NCBI GenBank assembly: GCA_049596455.1
Contig: JBMYLP010000004.1
Coordinates: 62,001-126,000 of the forward strand
Length of the DNA: 64,000 bases
Reading direction: 5' to 3'
Source of the DNA: UBA7446 sp049596455
GTDB lineage: Bacteria > Bacteroidota > Bacteroidia > Flavobacteriales > Flavobacteriaceae
Part shown: one piece after another, positions 8,097-16,320 of the stretch
Position numbering within the stretch: the first letter of the stretch is position 1
Layout of the letters: every line of letters begins with the position of its first letter
Notes under the pieces: model-generated
Told to the model about the DNA's origin: nothing
Database searches by the model: none
What the model saw: the letters and a program-made list of their open reading frames with translations, nothing else
Translations under genes and position numbers: made by a program

Positions 8097-10052
8097 ATGA
8101 CTATGTTGGAACACACCGACAACGACTCGCTTAAAGCGAACGAAGAAACCGTAAGTGAACAAACTTCTAAACAGGCTCCAGAAAATGAAACAGCACCTTC
8201 TGAATCTGTTGAGGACACCCCTCATTTGGAGGAAGAAACTATTGATGTAACCGAGGATGATTCTGCTGATAAAACGGAAAGTGAGGAAATAGCAGCAGAT
8301 GAGACAGTATCAGAAGAATCTGAAAAGGAGTCAAAAGAAGCTGAGGCGATAGAAAAGTTTGAAGCAATGGAGCCTAAAGAATTGCTTAGCTTTTTTGCAG
8401 ATAAGCTTAAAACCGAATCTGTTCAACATTTAAAACCAACCATTGAGCCGTTGGTAAAAGTGTTTAATCAAAAATTAGCAGCTGAAACAGCACAACAAAA
8501 AGAATCGTTTTTAGCAGAAGGTGGAAATCCAGATGCGTTTTACTTCAATCCGCCCATAAAAAAAGAATTTAATGAGCTATTTCGACGCTACAAATCAGAT
8601 CGCGGCACCTATTACCGAAGTCTTGAGGAAAAGCAGCAAAAAAACTTAGCTTATCGTTTAGCACTAATCGAAGAACTTAAAGGACTTATAAACGTAGATC
8701 AAAATATCAATACAACTTATAATCAATTTAAGGATTTACAAAAAAGATGGAAAGAGTCTGGGCAGGTTCCCCGAATGGAGGCAAATAACATCTGGAAAAC
8801 CTACCACCACCACGTAGGTCATTTTTACGATTTTTTACACCTAAATAGAGAGCTACGAGAATTGGATTTTAAATTCAATTTAGAAGAAAAACTCAAAATT
8901 TGTGAGCAGGCTGAAACATTGGCTGCAATGGATGATATCTCTAAAGCATTTCGTCACTTACAAACGCTTCACAAAAAATGGAAAGATGAGCTAGGACCTG
9001 TGGACAAAGAACACAGCGAACAAGTCTGGGAGCGCTTTAGTGCGGCTACCAAAATTATTCACGATAAGCGAAGGTATTTTCTTAAAAACCAAGAAGAAAT
9101 CTTTGAAGAAAACTTGATGAAAAAACAGGCAATCATCACGCAAATACAAGATTTATTAGCCACAGAAATCTCATCAAAAACCAATATACATCAGTTTACG
9201 AAAACATACGAAGGACTCAGGGAGTCATTCTTTGAAGTGGGTAAAATCCCAACAAAAAAACGTGATGCCATTTGGGATGAATTCAAAAAAACAGCAAAAG
9301 TATTTCGCAAAAAGCGAACACAGTATTACAAACAACTAAAGCGCATTTTTGCAGAGAATAATGAAAAGCGAAAAGCACTTATTGAACAAGTTCAAGCATT
9401 AAAAACAGAAACAAATTTTAAAGAAACTACCCCGAAAATTATCGCATTACAAAAAGAATGGAAAACAACATTCCCAGTAAGCAGAAAAGATGAAGGGGAA
9501 TTATGGGCTGAATTTAGAGGTGCATGCAATGAATATTTTGATAAGCTTGACGCAACTCGGAACAAAGCGAGCAAAGAGGAACAGGAACATTTTGCTCAAA
9601 AATCTAAATTGCTTGATACGCTAAAAAAAGCGTTGGATAACAACGATGAAAGTTTGGAAATTGACACAATTGTTAGCAATTGGAACAGCATTGGGCGTGT
9701 ACCTAAAAACAAATCCAAAATTGAGCACGAGTTTAGTAGGCTAGCTGAAAAAGCGTATAAATCTGCAGGGCTATCCAAAGCTGAAATCACCCAGAAAAGC
9801 TATCAAAACAAATTGGATGGAATGCGCGGAAATGACGATACCATCCGCAAAGAAACACATTCGCTTAAACGCAGAATTGATGAAATCAAACAGGAAATCA
9901 TCCAACTTGAAACCAACCTACAGTTTTTTGGGAAAAATCAGGAGAAAAACCCAATTGTAGTTAAGGTTAGACAAGACATTGCAAAACAACAAGAACGTTT
10001 GGACGAACTAACAGAAAAAAAACGACTCATCAGGCAACTCCAAAAAGATTAG
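8097..10052 (+). CDS. DUF349 repeat protein
   Basis: A 651-residue, highly charged helical protein. Residues 1-95 are acidic and Glu/Asp/Ser/Thr-rich, probably disordered. From about residue 100 several DUF349 units follow, recognisable by the recurring 'W...G.vPr.e...lW..F......fy' pattern, for example WKESGQVPRMEANNIW, FFEVGKIPTKKRDAIW and WNSIGRVPKNKSKIEHEF. The last 70 residues form a coiled coil. No enzymatic motif is seen. The ATG at 8097 is preferred over a TTG at 8070, which would lie inside the predicted promoter. The gene ends in a 4-base overlap with the convergent mazG. Confidence 0.85.
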   Translation: MTMLEHTDNDSLKANEETVSEQTSKQAPENETAPSESVEDTPHLEEETIDVTEDDSADKTESEEIAADETVSEESEKESKEAEAIEKFEAMEPKELLSFFADKLKTESVQHLKPTIEPLVKVFNQKLAAETAQQKESFLAEGGNPDAFYFNPPIKKEFNELFRRYKSDRGTYYRSLEEKQQKNLAYRLALIEELKGLINVDQNINTTYNQFKDLQKRWKESGQVPRMEANNIWKTYHHHVGHFYDFLHLNRELRELDFKFNLEEKLKICEQAETLAAMDDISKAFRHLQTLHKKWKDELGPVDKEHSEQVWERFSAATKIIHDKRRYFLKNQEEIFEENLMKKQAIITQIQDLLATEISSKTNIHQFTKTYEGLRESFFEVGKIPTKKRDAIWDEFKKTAKVFRKKRTQYYKQLKRIFAENNEKRKALIEQVQALKTETNFKETTPKIIALQKEWKTTFPVSRKDEGELWAEFRGACNEYFDKLDATRNKASKEEQEHFAQKSKLLDTLKKALDNNDESLEIDTIVSNWNSIGRVPKNKSKIEHEFSRLAEKAYKSAGLSKAEITQKSYQNKLDGMRGNDDTIRKETHSLKRRIDEIKQEIIQLETNLQFFGKNQEKNPIVVKVRQDIAKQQERLDELTEKKRLIRQLQKD

Positions 10053-10831
10053 CCCACTGCTTTTTTTGCGGTTTGCCAAAGCGACTCCCACTGAGCAGCT
10101 GTTAATGAATTTAATGTCAAGTGTTGCTCCTTAGCCGCTTCTTCCATCGCTGTAAAACGCATCCTAAATCGGTTGTTGGTAGACGCTAATGCATCATCAG
10201 AATTGATACCAAGAAAACGCGCATAATTTACCAGTGAAAAGAACACATCGCCAAGTTCGGCGGCAATTTTTTCTTTGTTATCCTGTGTGATTTCGTGTTC
10301 CAACTCACGAAGTTCCTCTTTGATTTTTTCTTTTACTCCATCAATGGAATCCCAGTCAAAACCAATGCCAGCAGCTTTGTCTTGCATACGGCTAGCCATA
10401 ACCAAACTGGGTAAGCTTTTGGGCACTCCCGAGAGCACACTCTTGTTACCTTCTTTGAGTTTTAGCTGCTCCCAATTTTTTTTAACCTCTTCGTCATCAG
10501 CTACAGAAACGTCTCCATAAATATGTGGATGGCGTTGGATAAGTTTTTCTGAGATAGACTTTGCCACATCGCCTATATCAAACGCATCTTGCTCACTACC
10601 AATTTTGGCATAAAAAATAATGTGCAAAAGCACATCACCCAACTCCTTTTTAATACCATCCAAATCCTCCTCTAATAGTGCTTCGCTAAGCTCATAAGTT
10701 TCCTCAATAGTCAAGTGCCTAAGCGACTGAAAGGTTTGTTTTTTGTCCCAAGGACAACCTTCGCGAAGTTCGTCCATTATAGTCAGCAAACGATCAAGTG
10801 CTTTAAGCTGTTGGGTGCGTTTGTTATCCAT
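10049..10831 (-). CDS. mazG: Nucleoside triphosphate pyrophosphohydrolase MazG
   Basis: Hydrolyses non-canonical NTPs to NMP and pyrophosphate. The 260-residue protein carries two MazG helical domains. The first has the metal-binding signature EETYELSEALLEED followed by KKELGDVLLH (about residues 43-70), and the second has EELRELEHEI and AAELGDVFFSLVNYARF. The N-terminal CPWDKKQTFQSLRHL motif is typical. It is the last gene of the ruvX-def-mazG operon. Its ATG overlaps the def stop by one base (TAATG), and its stop shares 4 bases with the convergent DUF349 gene, leaving no room for a terminator. Confidence 0.95.
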   Translation of the reverse strand: MDNKRTQQLKALDRLLTIMDELREGCPWDKKQTFQSLRHLTIEETYELSEALLEEDLDGIKKELGDVLLHIIFYAKIGSEQDAFDIGDVAKSISEKLIQRHPHIYGDVSVADDEEVKKNWEQLKLKEGNKSVLSGVPKSLPSLVMASRMQDKAAGIGFDWDSIDGVKEKIKEELRELEHEITQDNKEKIAAELGDVFFSLVNYARFLGINSDDALASTNNRFRMRFTAMEEAAKEQHLTLNSLTAAQWESLWQTAKKAVG

Positions 10832-11421
10832 TAGCGGATATTGTTTTTATTTGGAAAACGCATGGCATAATCAGGATTAATTTTTCCTTTCGAAATTTGT
10901 GCCAGTTTTGTCTTAAGCAGTTTCTTTTTTAGGGGGCCTAACTTGTCAGTAAACAAAATTCCTTCGATGTGATCGTATTCGTGTTGGATAATTCTGGAAG
11001 CAATGCCGCTATATTCTGCGTTTACAAACTCAAAATCTTCGTTGTAATATTCAATCTCAATGGTAGTTAATCGAGTAACGTCTTCTCTAATATCTGGAAT
11101 ACTCAAACAGCCTTCGTTAAAGGTTTCTTGTGGTCCACTGTAGGATACAATTTCTGGATTGATAAACACCTTTTTAAAGTTTCGTAACTCACGTTGCTCG
11201 ATATTGTCTATGCTATTATCATTTGCAAACGGACTGCCATCTACCACAAATAACCTAAGAGATTCGCCAACTTGAGGTGCTGCCAAGCCCACGCCATGCG
11301 CAGCATACATGGTTTCCCACATGTCACTGATGAGTTTATTAAGGTAAGGGTGTTTTTTGGTAACAGGCGCCGCCTTCTTTTTTAGTACGGGATCGCCGTA
11401 TGCAATAATAGGAAGTATCAT
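10831..11421 (-). CDS. def: Peptide deformylase
   Basis: Removes the formyl group from nascent N-terminal methionine. All three family motifs are present in this 196-residue protein: GVGLAAPQ (43-50), EGCLS (103-107, metal ligand Cys105) and HEYDH (147-151, two His ligands and catalytic Glu). The insertion between motifs 1 and 2 and the length fit the Bacteroidetes form. The start overlaps the ruvX stop by 4 bases (ATGA), and the stop overlaps the mazG start by one base. Confidence 0.97.
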   Translation of the reverse strand: MILPIIAYGDPVLKKKAAPVTKKHPYLNKLISDMWETMYAAHGVGLAAPQVGESLRLFVVDGSPFANDNSIDNIEQRELRNFKKVFINPEIVSYSGPQETFNEGCLSIPDIREDVTRLTTIEIEYYNEDFEFVNAEYSGIASRIIQHEYDHIEGILFTDKLGPLKKKLLKTKLAQISKGKINPDYAMRFPNKNNIR

Positions 11422-11837
11422 ATGCGTTGGTGTTGATCTAAATACCCCTGCAAGATAAGCGTTGCGCTTAATTTGTCAATGACTTCTTTTTTTTGGCGCA
11501 TTTTTTTGGGTGCACCACTTTGAAAAAGTGCTTGTTGCGCCATTTTAGAAGTATATCGTTCATCGTAACGTACGATGTCAAGCGAGGGAAGCTCACGTTT
11601 AATCTTAGGTAAAAAAACAGCAATTTTAGACTCTATTTCAGAGGGTGTGTTGTCGCGTTGCTTAGGTTCTCCAACAACCAAAGTCGTTACTTTTTCTGTG
11701 GAGGTGTAGGTTTTTATAAATGAAATTAATTTATCTGGCGAAACCGTATCCAGTCCAAAAGCACAGGTCTGCAATGGGTCTGTAACCGCAATGCCGCAGC
11801 GTTTTGTTCCATAATCTATTGCCATAATACGTGCCAT
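11418..11837 (-). CDS. ruvX: Holliday junction resolvase-like protein YqgF
   Basis: RNase-H-fold protein of the YqgF/RuvX family, implicated in 16S rRNA 5' maturation and formerly as a putative Holliday junction resolvase. The 139-residue protein starts MARIMAIDYGTKRCGIAVTD, where the Asp of the first strand is catalytic, followed by VVGEPKQRD, YDERYTSKMA and KEVIDKLSATLILQGYL. I chose the ATG at 11837; a longer open frame to 11891 adds 18 non-family residues and runs through the promoter. A perfect TAnnTTTG box sits only 4 bases upstream of this ATG, suggesting a leaderless message. First gene of the ruvX-def-mazG operon. Confidence 0.93.
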   Translation of the reverse strand: MARIMAIDYGTKRCGIAVTDPLQTCAFGLDTVSPDKLISFIKTYTSTEKVTTLVVGEPKQRDNTPSEIESKIAVFLPKIKRELPSLDIVRYDERYTSKMAQQALFQSGAPKKMRQKKEVIDKLSATLILQGYLDQHQRI

Positions 11838-11841
11838 ATGA

Positions 11842-11849
11842 CAAAGGTA
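11842..11849 (-). promoter_or_regulatory. -7 promoter box 4 bases before ruvX
   Basis: TACCTTTG on the minus strand, a perfect TAnnTTTG match, separated from the ruvX ATG (11837) by four bases. No clear TTTG element is seen at the expected upstream distance. Confidence 0.6.
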
Positions 11850-11896
11850 GGCAATGATTTTTTGAGAATGCATCAACGGGTTTGCTTTCAAGACTG

Positions 11897-11904
11897 TATC
11901 TTTG
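11897..11904 (+). promoter_or_regulatory. -7 promoter box of dapD
   Basis: TATCTTTG, a perfect TAnnTTTG match 12 bases upstream of the dapD ATG at 11917. It overlaps the alternative TTG start at 11902 and therefore argues against that start. Confidence 0.55.
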
Positions 11905-11916
11905 AAAAAAAATTAC

Positions 11917-12726
11917 ATGAGCAGAGCATTAATTGAAGCCGCTTGGGATAACCGCGCACTATTACAAGAAGAAGAAACACAGGCTGCTATTCGTTCCATT
12001 ATTGAGCAATTAGATCAAGGAACATTACGAGTTGCCACACCAACCGCAAACGGTTGGGAAGTAAATGAATGGGTAAAAAAAGCCGTAGTGCTATACTTTC
12101 CCATTCAACAAATGGAAACCGTTGAAGCAGGTCCATTAGAATTTCACGATAAAATTCCACTCAAAACTGGTTATAAAGAAAAAGGTATTCGCGTGGTGCC
12201 GCATGCCGTAGCACGAAAAGGCGCATACATTTCTGCAGGAACGATTTTAATGCCTTCATATGTAAATATTGGTGCTTATGTAGACGAGGGCACTATGGTG
12301 GACACTTGGGCAACCGTAGGAAGCTGTGCTCAAATTGGCAAAAACGTTCACCTTAGTGGTGGTGTGGGCATCGGCGGTGTTTTGGAGCCGCTACAAGCTG
12401 CACCCGTAATCATTGAGGACAATGCTTTTATTGGCTCGCGCTGTATTGTAGTTGAGGGCGTTCGTGTAGAGGAAGAAGCTGTTTTGGGCGCCAATGTGGT
12501 ATTAACAGGTTCTACTAAAATTATTGATGTTACTAGTGAAACCCCTGTGGAGCTAAAAGGACGTGTGCCAGCACGCTCTGTAGTTATTCCGGGTAGTTAT
12601 ACCAAAGCATTTGCAGCAGGAGAGTATCAAGTGCCTTGTGCGCTAATCATTGGCAAACGCAAAGAAAGCACCAACAAAAAAACATCGCTAAACGATGCCC
12701 TCAGAGAGCATAACGTTGCGGTGTAA
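11917..12726 (+). CDS. dapD: Tetrahydrodipicolinate N-succinyltransferase
   Basis: Transfers succinyl from succinyl-CoA to tetrahydrodipicolinate in the succinylase branch of lysine/diaminopimelate synthesis. The 269-residue protein has an N-terminal helical domain followed by left-handed beta-helix hexapeptide repeats (about residues 100-230), for example AYISAGTILMPSYVNIGAYV, GSCAQIGKNVHLSGGVGIGG and EDNAFIGSRCIVVEGV. The ATG at 11917 gives the usual MSRALIEAAWDN start; an in-frame TTG five codons upstream lies within the promoter box. lysA at 28.4 kb acts later in the same pathway. Confidence 0.96.
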   Translation: MSRALIEAAWDNRALLQEEETQAAIRSIIEQLDQGTLRVATPTANGWEVNEWVKKAVVLYFPIQQMETVEAGPLEFHDKIPLKTGYKEKGIRVVPHAVARKGAYISAGTILMPSYVNIGAYVDEGTMVDTWATVGSCAQIGKNVHLSGGVGIGGVLEPLQAAPVIIEDNAFIGSRCIVVEGVRVEEEAVLGANVVLTGSTKIIDVTSETPVELKGRVPARSVVIPGSYTKAFAAGEYQVPCALIIGKRKESTNKKTSLNDALREHNVAV

Positions 12727-12731
12727 TAGGT

Positions 12732-13505
12732 ATGGTCAGTGTTATTATTTCACATTATAACAATGTTGCAAATCTTGCACTAATTCTCGATGCGCTAACA
12801 AAACAAAGTGCTACAGGTTTTGAGGTTATTGTGTCTGAAGATGGACAAGACCCAAAAACGGCTGCATTTTTAGATTCAAAGCGATATCCCTTCCCACTCC
12901 AACATACCACCCAAGAAGATATTGGGTTTCGCAAAAATCGCATCCTTAATACCTCAATCCAAGCTGCAAAAGGTTCGTTTTTAGTTTTTATTGACGGCGA
13001 TTGTATTCCGCACAAGCATTTTGTTAAGGCGTATCAGAAAGTAAAAGAAAGCAATAAAATTTGTTATGGAAGACGGGTAATGCTTTCTGAAAAAATAACT
13101 GCAACGCTCCAAAAGAAAATGCAGTTTGATGGATTGTCGCTATTAGATTTGATTTTAGGAGGCGCAAAAAAGTGTAAGGAAGGTATTTATACAAACGTTC
13201 CACTAAGCACAAAAGAACGAGGGCTAAAAGGGTGCAATTGGGGAATTAAGAAGGATTTATTAGTTCAAATCAATGGATTTGACGAAGCTTACGTACATGC
13301 TGGTTTGGGTGAAGACTACGATATTGAGTGGCGTCTTGAGAGTGTTGGTATAAAAAAACACTCAATGAAAAATAAGGCAATAATTTATCACTTACATCAT
13401 AAAAGGACATATAGTCAAGAAGGTATAAAAATTAATTTTAAAATTTTTCGAAAACGAGTTGAGTTAAACGAGTTCGTGTGTAAAAATGGAATTATGAAAA
13501 TCTAA
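12732..13505 (+). CDS. Family 2 glycosyltransferase with C-terminal GT7-like region
   Basis: A 257-residue soluble GT-A enzyme. The N-terminus MVSVIISHYNNVANLALILD and the VSEDGQD nucleotide-sugar site are typical, FIDGDCIPH holds the metal-binding DxD, and KGCNWGIKKDLLVQINGFDE followed by GLGEDYDIEWRL matches the galactosyltransferase C-terminal (Glyco_transf_7C) motif. It starts 6 bases after dapD and ends in a 4-base stop overlap with the convergent glycosyltransferase. Probably builds lipopolysaccharide core or other surface glycan; donor and acceptor are unknown. Confidence 0.88.
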   Translation: MVSVIISHYNNVANLALILDALTKQSATGFEVIVSEDGQDPKTAAFLDSKRYPFPLQHTTQEDIGFRKNRILNTSIQAAKGSFLVFIDGDCIPHKHFVKAYQKVKESNKICYGRRVMLSEKITATLQKKMQFDGLSLLDLILGGAKKCKEGIYTNVPLSTKERGLKGCNWGIKKDLLVQINGFDEAYVHAGLGEDYDIEWRLESVGIKKHSMKNKAIIYHLHHKRTYSQEGIKINFKIFRKRVELNEFVCKNGIMKI

Positions 13506-14377
13506 CGCATTAGAATATAGTTTTTATACCCTAAATCAATACCAAAGTATTTTCGCAAAATGTGTTTAATGCGTTTTTTTAAAGATGGATTATTCATCGA
13601 AACATCGTAATCAAATTCCCAGTTCAAGCGATCTATCCTTGGTTGAATCAGCTTAGGATGTTCAGAATTAAAACGCTTCAACTCACCCACGTGCTCTAAA
13701 TAATCAAATGAATCACCAGGAAATGTTTTTTTTATCCATTCGTTATCGTGATAAAACTTACTTGAATTTTGAAATTTCTCCTGCATAACTTTTGGAGGTC
13801 TAACGTGTCCATAGTGATAAATTGTAGCATCTATTTGCTTTACTTTTAGTTTTTGATAGTCACCTTTTCTAAAGCCTTGAGCGTCTTTGTAAGAGAATAT
13901 AGTGGGATTATACTTTAAGATTCTAATTTCTTTAGGATACCAAACATATGACTCAGCCACATAGTTGTATGAACCATAGAAATGGAGATAATTAAATAGA
14001 AGACCCTCAACTTTAGGGTTGTTGTGATGATTGTTCATAGCAGCACGAATAGTCGCATAATCCTTTTCATGAAACAACTCATCTCCTTGAATATAGATTG
14101 CCCAGTCCGTATCCGTAGGTAAAGCTTGCATGGCTTTGTTTGTTTCTAATGCCAACACATGCCCTCCTTCACGGTGTGATTCATCCCACTCTGTTTCTAT
14201 AACAATAATTTTATCCTTATCAATACTGCGAATCAATTCTAGGGTATCATCCTCAGATTTCCCGACAGCTATGTAGAATTTATCACAAAGTGGCAGTGCA
14301 GACTTAATTGACTCCACAACAGGAAAATCATATTTTATTGCATTTTTGATAAAAGAAAATCCTACAATATTCATCAT
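13502..14377 (-). CDS. Glycosyltransferase-like protein (GT2-type fold)
   Basis: A 291-residue protein whose first 150 residues resemble a GT-A fold: NIVGFSFIKNAIKYDFPVVE, then KFYIAVGKSEDDTLELI, and IYIQGDELFHEKD as a probable DxD-like metal site. The C-terminal part is basic and aromatic without recognised motifs. Its ATG overlaps the stop of the upstream minus-strand glycosyltransferase by 4 bases (ATGA), so the two are translationally coupled. The stretch is AT-rich even for this window. Substrate unknown. Confidence 0.75.
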   Translation of the reverse strand: MMNIVGFSFIKNAIKYDFPVVESIKSALPLCDKFYIAVGKSEDDTLELIRSIDKDKIIVIETEWDESHREGGHVLALETNKAMQALPTDTDWAIYIQGDELFHEKDYATIRAAMNNHHNNPKVEGLLFNYLHFYGSYNYVAESYVWYPKEIRILKYNPTIFSYKDAQGFRKGDYQKLKVKQIDATIYHYGHVRPPKVMQEKFQNSSKFYHDNEWIKKTFPGDSFDYLEHVGELKRFNSEHPKLIQPRIDRLNWEFDYDVSMNNPSLKKRIKHILRKYFGIDLGYKNYILMR

Positions 14378-15132
14378 TGTTTTTTTGCTTTTGATTGTAA
14401 ATGACGGAGTTTAGCGTATTTCAATAGGGTATAATATGAAGACATCAAAGCGATTAAAAACCCATGATATCCATCTAAAAACCCAAGCTGAAAAACATAT
14501 TTTTTTAAAAAATTAAATTTCATTGAGAACAGCATTTTCATCAAACTCACCCGCTTATTTCGTGAAAACATACGTTCTGCTGCGATATCCGTAAAATGAT
14601 TTAATTTGGAAATGTGCCATTGCAAGGATGGAAATGAATAATGAAGTATGTCGCCTTTTAGATGCTTAAATTCTTGTGGTTTTGGCTGTAAAACCTCATG
14701 AACAGCACCTTGCCAACGTGCGTGTTCTTTTTGCCACAATCTAATTTTTGTGTCGGGATACCAACCTGAATAACGGATCCACTTACCCAAATAATTTGTT
14801 TGTCTATTCACAGAATAAAATAAGCTATCAGAATTCGATTTAACTGCCAAAATAGATTGCTTAAGTTTTTCAGACACCTCTTCGTCAGCATCAATCGAAA
14901 AAACCAATGCGTGCTTCGCCTTTGATAAAGCAATATTTTTTTGGGAGGCAAAATCTTTAAACTTATTTTGAACAAAAACAACATGGTAGCGCTTACAAAT
15001 AGCAGGAGTTTGATCGGTTGAAAAGTCGTCTACTACAATAATCTCGTCAGAAAAGTCTACTACAGACAGCAAACACCTTTCAATATTTGTTTCCTCATTT
15101 TTAGTTATAATAACCGTACTAATTTTATGCAT
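14374..15132 (-). CDS. Family 2 glycosyltransferase, WaaE/KdtX-like
   Basis: A 252-residue GT2 resembling lipopolysaccharide core glycosyltransferases of the WaaE type. Motifs: KISTVIITKNEETNIERCLL at the start, DEIIVVDDFSTDQT, FSIDADEEVSEKL (DxD), YLGKWIRYSGWYPDTKIRL and GAVHEVLQ. A longer open frame extends to 15453, but the added 107 residues are antisense to the divergent GT4 gene and lack family similarity, so ATG 15132 is preferred. It is paralogous to the C-terminal half of the 611-residue fusion protein nearby. Heads a two-gene minus-strand operon. Confidence 0.88.
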   Translation of the reverse strand: MHKISTVIITKNEETNIERCLLSVVDFSDEIIVVDDFSTDQTPAICKRYHVVFVQNKFKDFASQKNIALSKAKHALVFSIDADEEVSEKLKQSILAVKSNSDSLFYSVNRQTNYLGKWIRYSGWYPDTKIRLWQKEHARWQGAVHEVLQPKPQEFKHLKGDILHYSFPSLQWHISKLNHFTDIAAERMFSRNKRVSLMKMLFSMKFNFLKKYVFQLGFLDGYHGFLIALMSSYYTLLKYAKLRHLQSKAKKQ

Positions 15133-15201
15133 TAAAAAACGAATAAGACATTTGCTAAGATAGGCTTTAATTAAAATCATCACAATCTGAACTAATTGGA
15201 T

Positions 15202-15209
15202 TAATTTTG
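15202..15209 (+). promoter_or_regulatory. -7 promoter box 4 bases before the GT4 gene
   Basis: TAATTTTG, a perfect TAnnTTTG match ending 4 bases before the ATG at 15214, within the 81-base divergent gap between two glycosyltransferase genes. It would drive the forward operon that runs through to 21642. Confidence 0.6.
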
Positions 15210-15213
15210 CTTT

Positions 15214-16320
15214 ATGCGTATAGGGTACGATGCCAAACGAATTTTTCATAACGCCAGTGGGTTGGGGAATTACAGCCGTGATTTGGTTCGCATTTTGGCT
15301 ACCTATTATCCAAAAAACAGCTACCACCTCTACAACCCAAAAAAGGGGAAACTCAAACGCTGGAAAGCATTGCCTAACACCACAGAACACCAACCAAGAG
15401 GAATTTGGCGTGGGCTTCATGCGCTTTGGCGTCAAGGGCCGATAGTGCGGCAATTAAAACAGGATAGCATTGATGTGTATCATGGGCTTAGTGGAGAACT
15501 ACCCAAAGGGCTTGATATGCCATCTGTAGTTTCTGTACACGACCTTATTTTTTATCGATACCCTGAACTGTATAAATCAATTGATGTAACAATCCATAAG
15601 AAAAAGGTAAATCATGCCTTAAAAACAGCTTCCAAAGTGGTCGCCATAAGCGAGCAAACAAAAGCAGACCTGATACAGTTTACAGGTATTTCGTCTGAAA
15701 AAATTGAGGTGATTTATCAGGGCTGTCACCCTGTTTTTAAAACAACACTTTCCAAAAAACGCCTTACTGAAATTGCAAAAAAATATCAACTGCCTAAAAA
15801 ATTTGTGTTGTATGTAGGTACACTTGAAGAGCGAAAAAATGCGATGTCTATTGCAAAGGCTTTGAAAGAAACTAAACACAACATGGTATTTGTTGGAAAA
15901 GTAAAAGCGCACGGCGAAAAATTAAAATCCTTTGTAAAAGAACGTAATATACAAGAACGTGTGCTGTTTATTAATCACATTGGTATTGAAGACTTGGCAG
16001 GAATTTATCAAAATGCTACCGTGTTTTGCTATCCTTCCTTTTTTGAGGGGTTTGGCATTCCTATCATTGAAGCCTTATACAGCAGTGTTCCCGTTATCAC
16101 GACTGAGGGCGGATGTTTCTCGGAGGCAGGTGGCCCATCAAGCATTTACATTAATCCAACAGATGAAAAAGCTCTGCGAAAAGCCGTTGAAACCTTGTAT
16201 TCTGAGCCTGATGAATTAAGAAAAAAGCGGATTTCAGATGGGCTTGATTATGTACAAAAGTTTAATGACAAATCCTTAGCTAAACAATGGCACTCACTTT
16301 ATAAATCGCTATTGTTATGA
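15214..16320 (+). CDS. Family 4 glycosyltransferase
   Basis: A 368-residue GT-B enzyme, retaining by family. N-terminal domain begins MRIGYDAKRIFHNASGLGNY; the C-terminal Rossmann domain shows YVGTLEERKNAMSIAKAL and the nucleotide-sugar motif PSFFEGFGIPIIEALYSSVP (the E-x7-E pattern), followed by VITTEGGCFSEAGG. No signal peptide. Its stop overlaps the next gene's start by 4 bases (ATGA). First gene of a forward operon that continues into tsaC, cca and ctaA. Likely acts on a surface polysaccharide; donor sugar unknown. Confidence 0.92.
   Translation: MRIGYDAKRIFHNASGLGNYSRDLVRILATYYPKNSYHLYNPKKGKLKRWKALPNTTEHQPRGIWRGLHALWRQGPIVRQLKQDSIDVYHGLSGELPKGLDMPSVVSVHDLIFYRYPELYKSIDVTIHKKKVNHALKTASKVVAISEQTKADLIQFTGISSEKIEVIYQGCHPVFKTTLSKKRLTEIAKKYQLPKKFVLYVGTLEERKNAMSIAKALKETKHNMVFVGKVKAHGEKLKSFVKERNIQERVLFINHIGIEDLAGIYQNATVFCYPSFFEGFGIPIIEALYSSVPVITTEGGCFSEAGGPSSIYINPTDEKALRKAVETLYSEPDELRKKRISDGLDYVQKFNDKSLAKQWHSLYKSLLL

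Noticed and set aside
15133..15453. N-terminal extension of the minus-strand WaaE-like glycosyltransferase by 107 residues
   Set aside because: It is antisense to the start of the GT4 gene, has no glycosyltransferase similarity, and the family N-terminus begins at ATG 15132.
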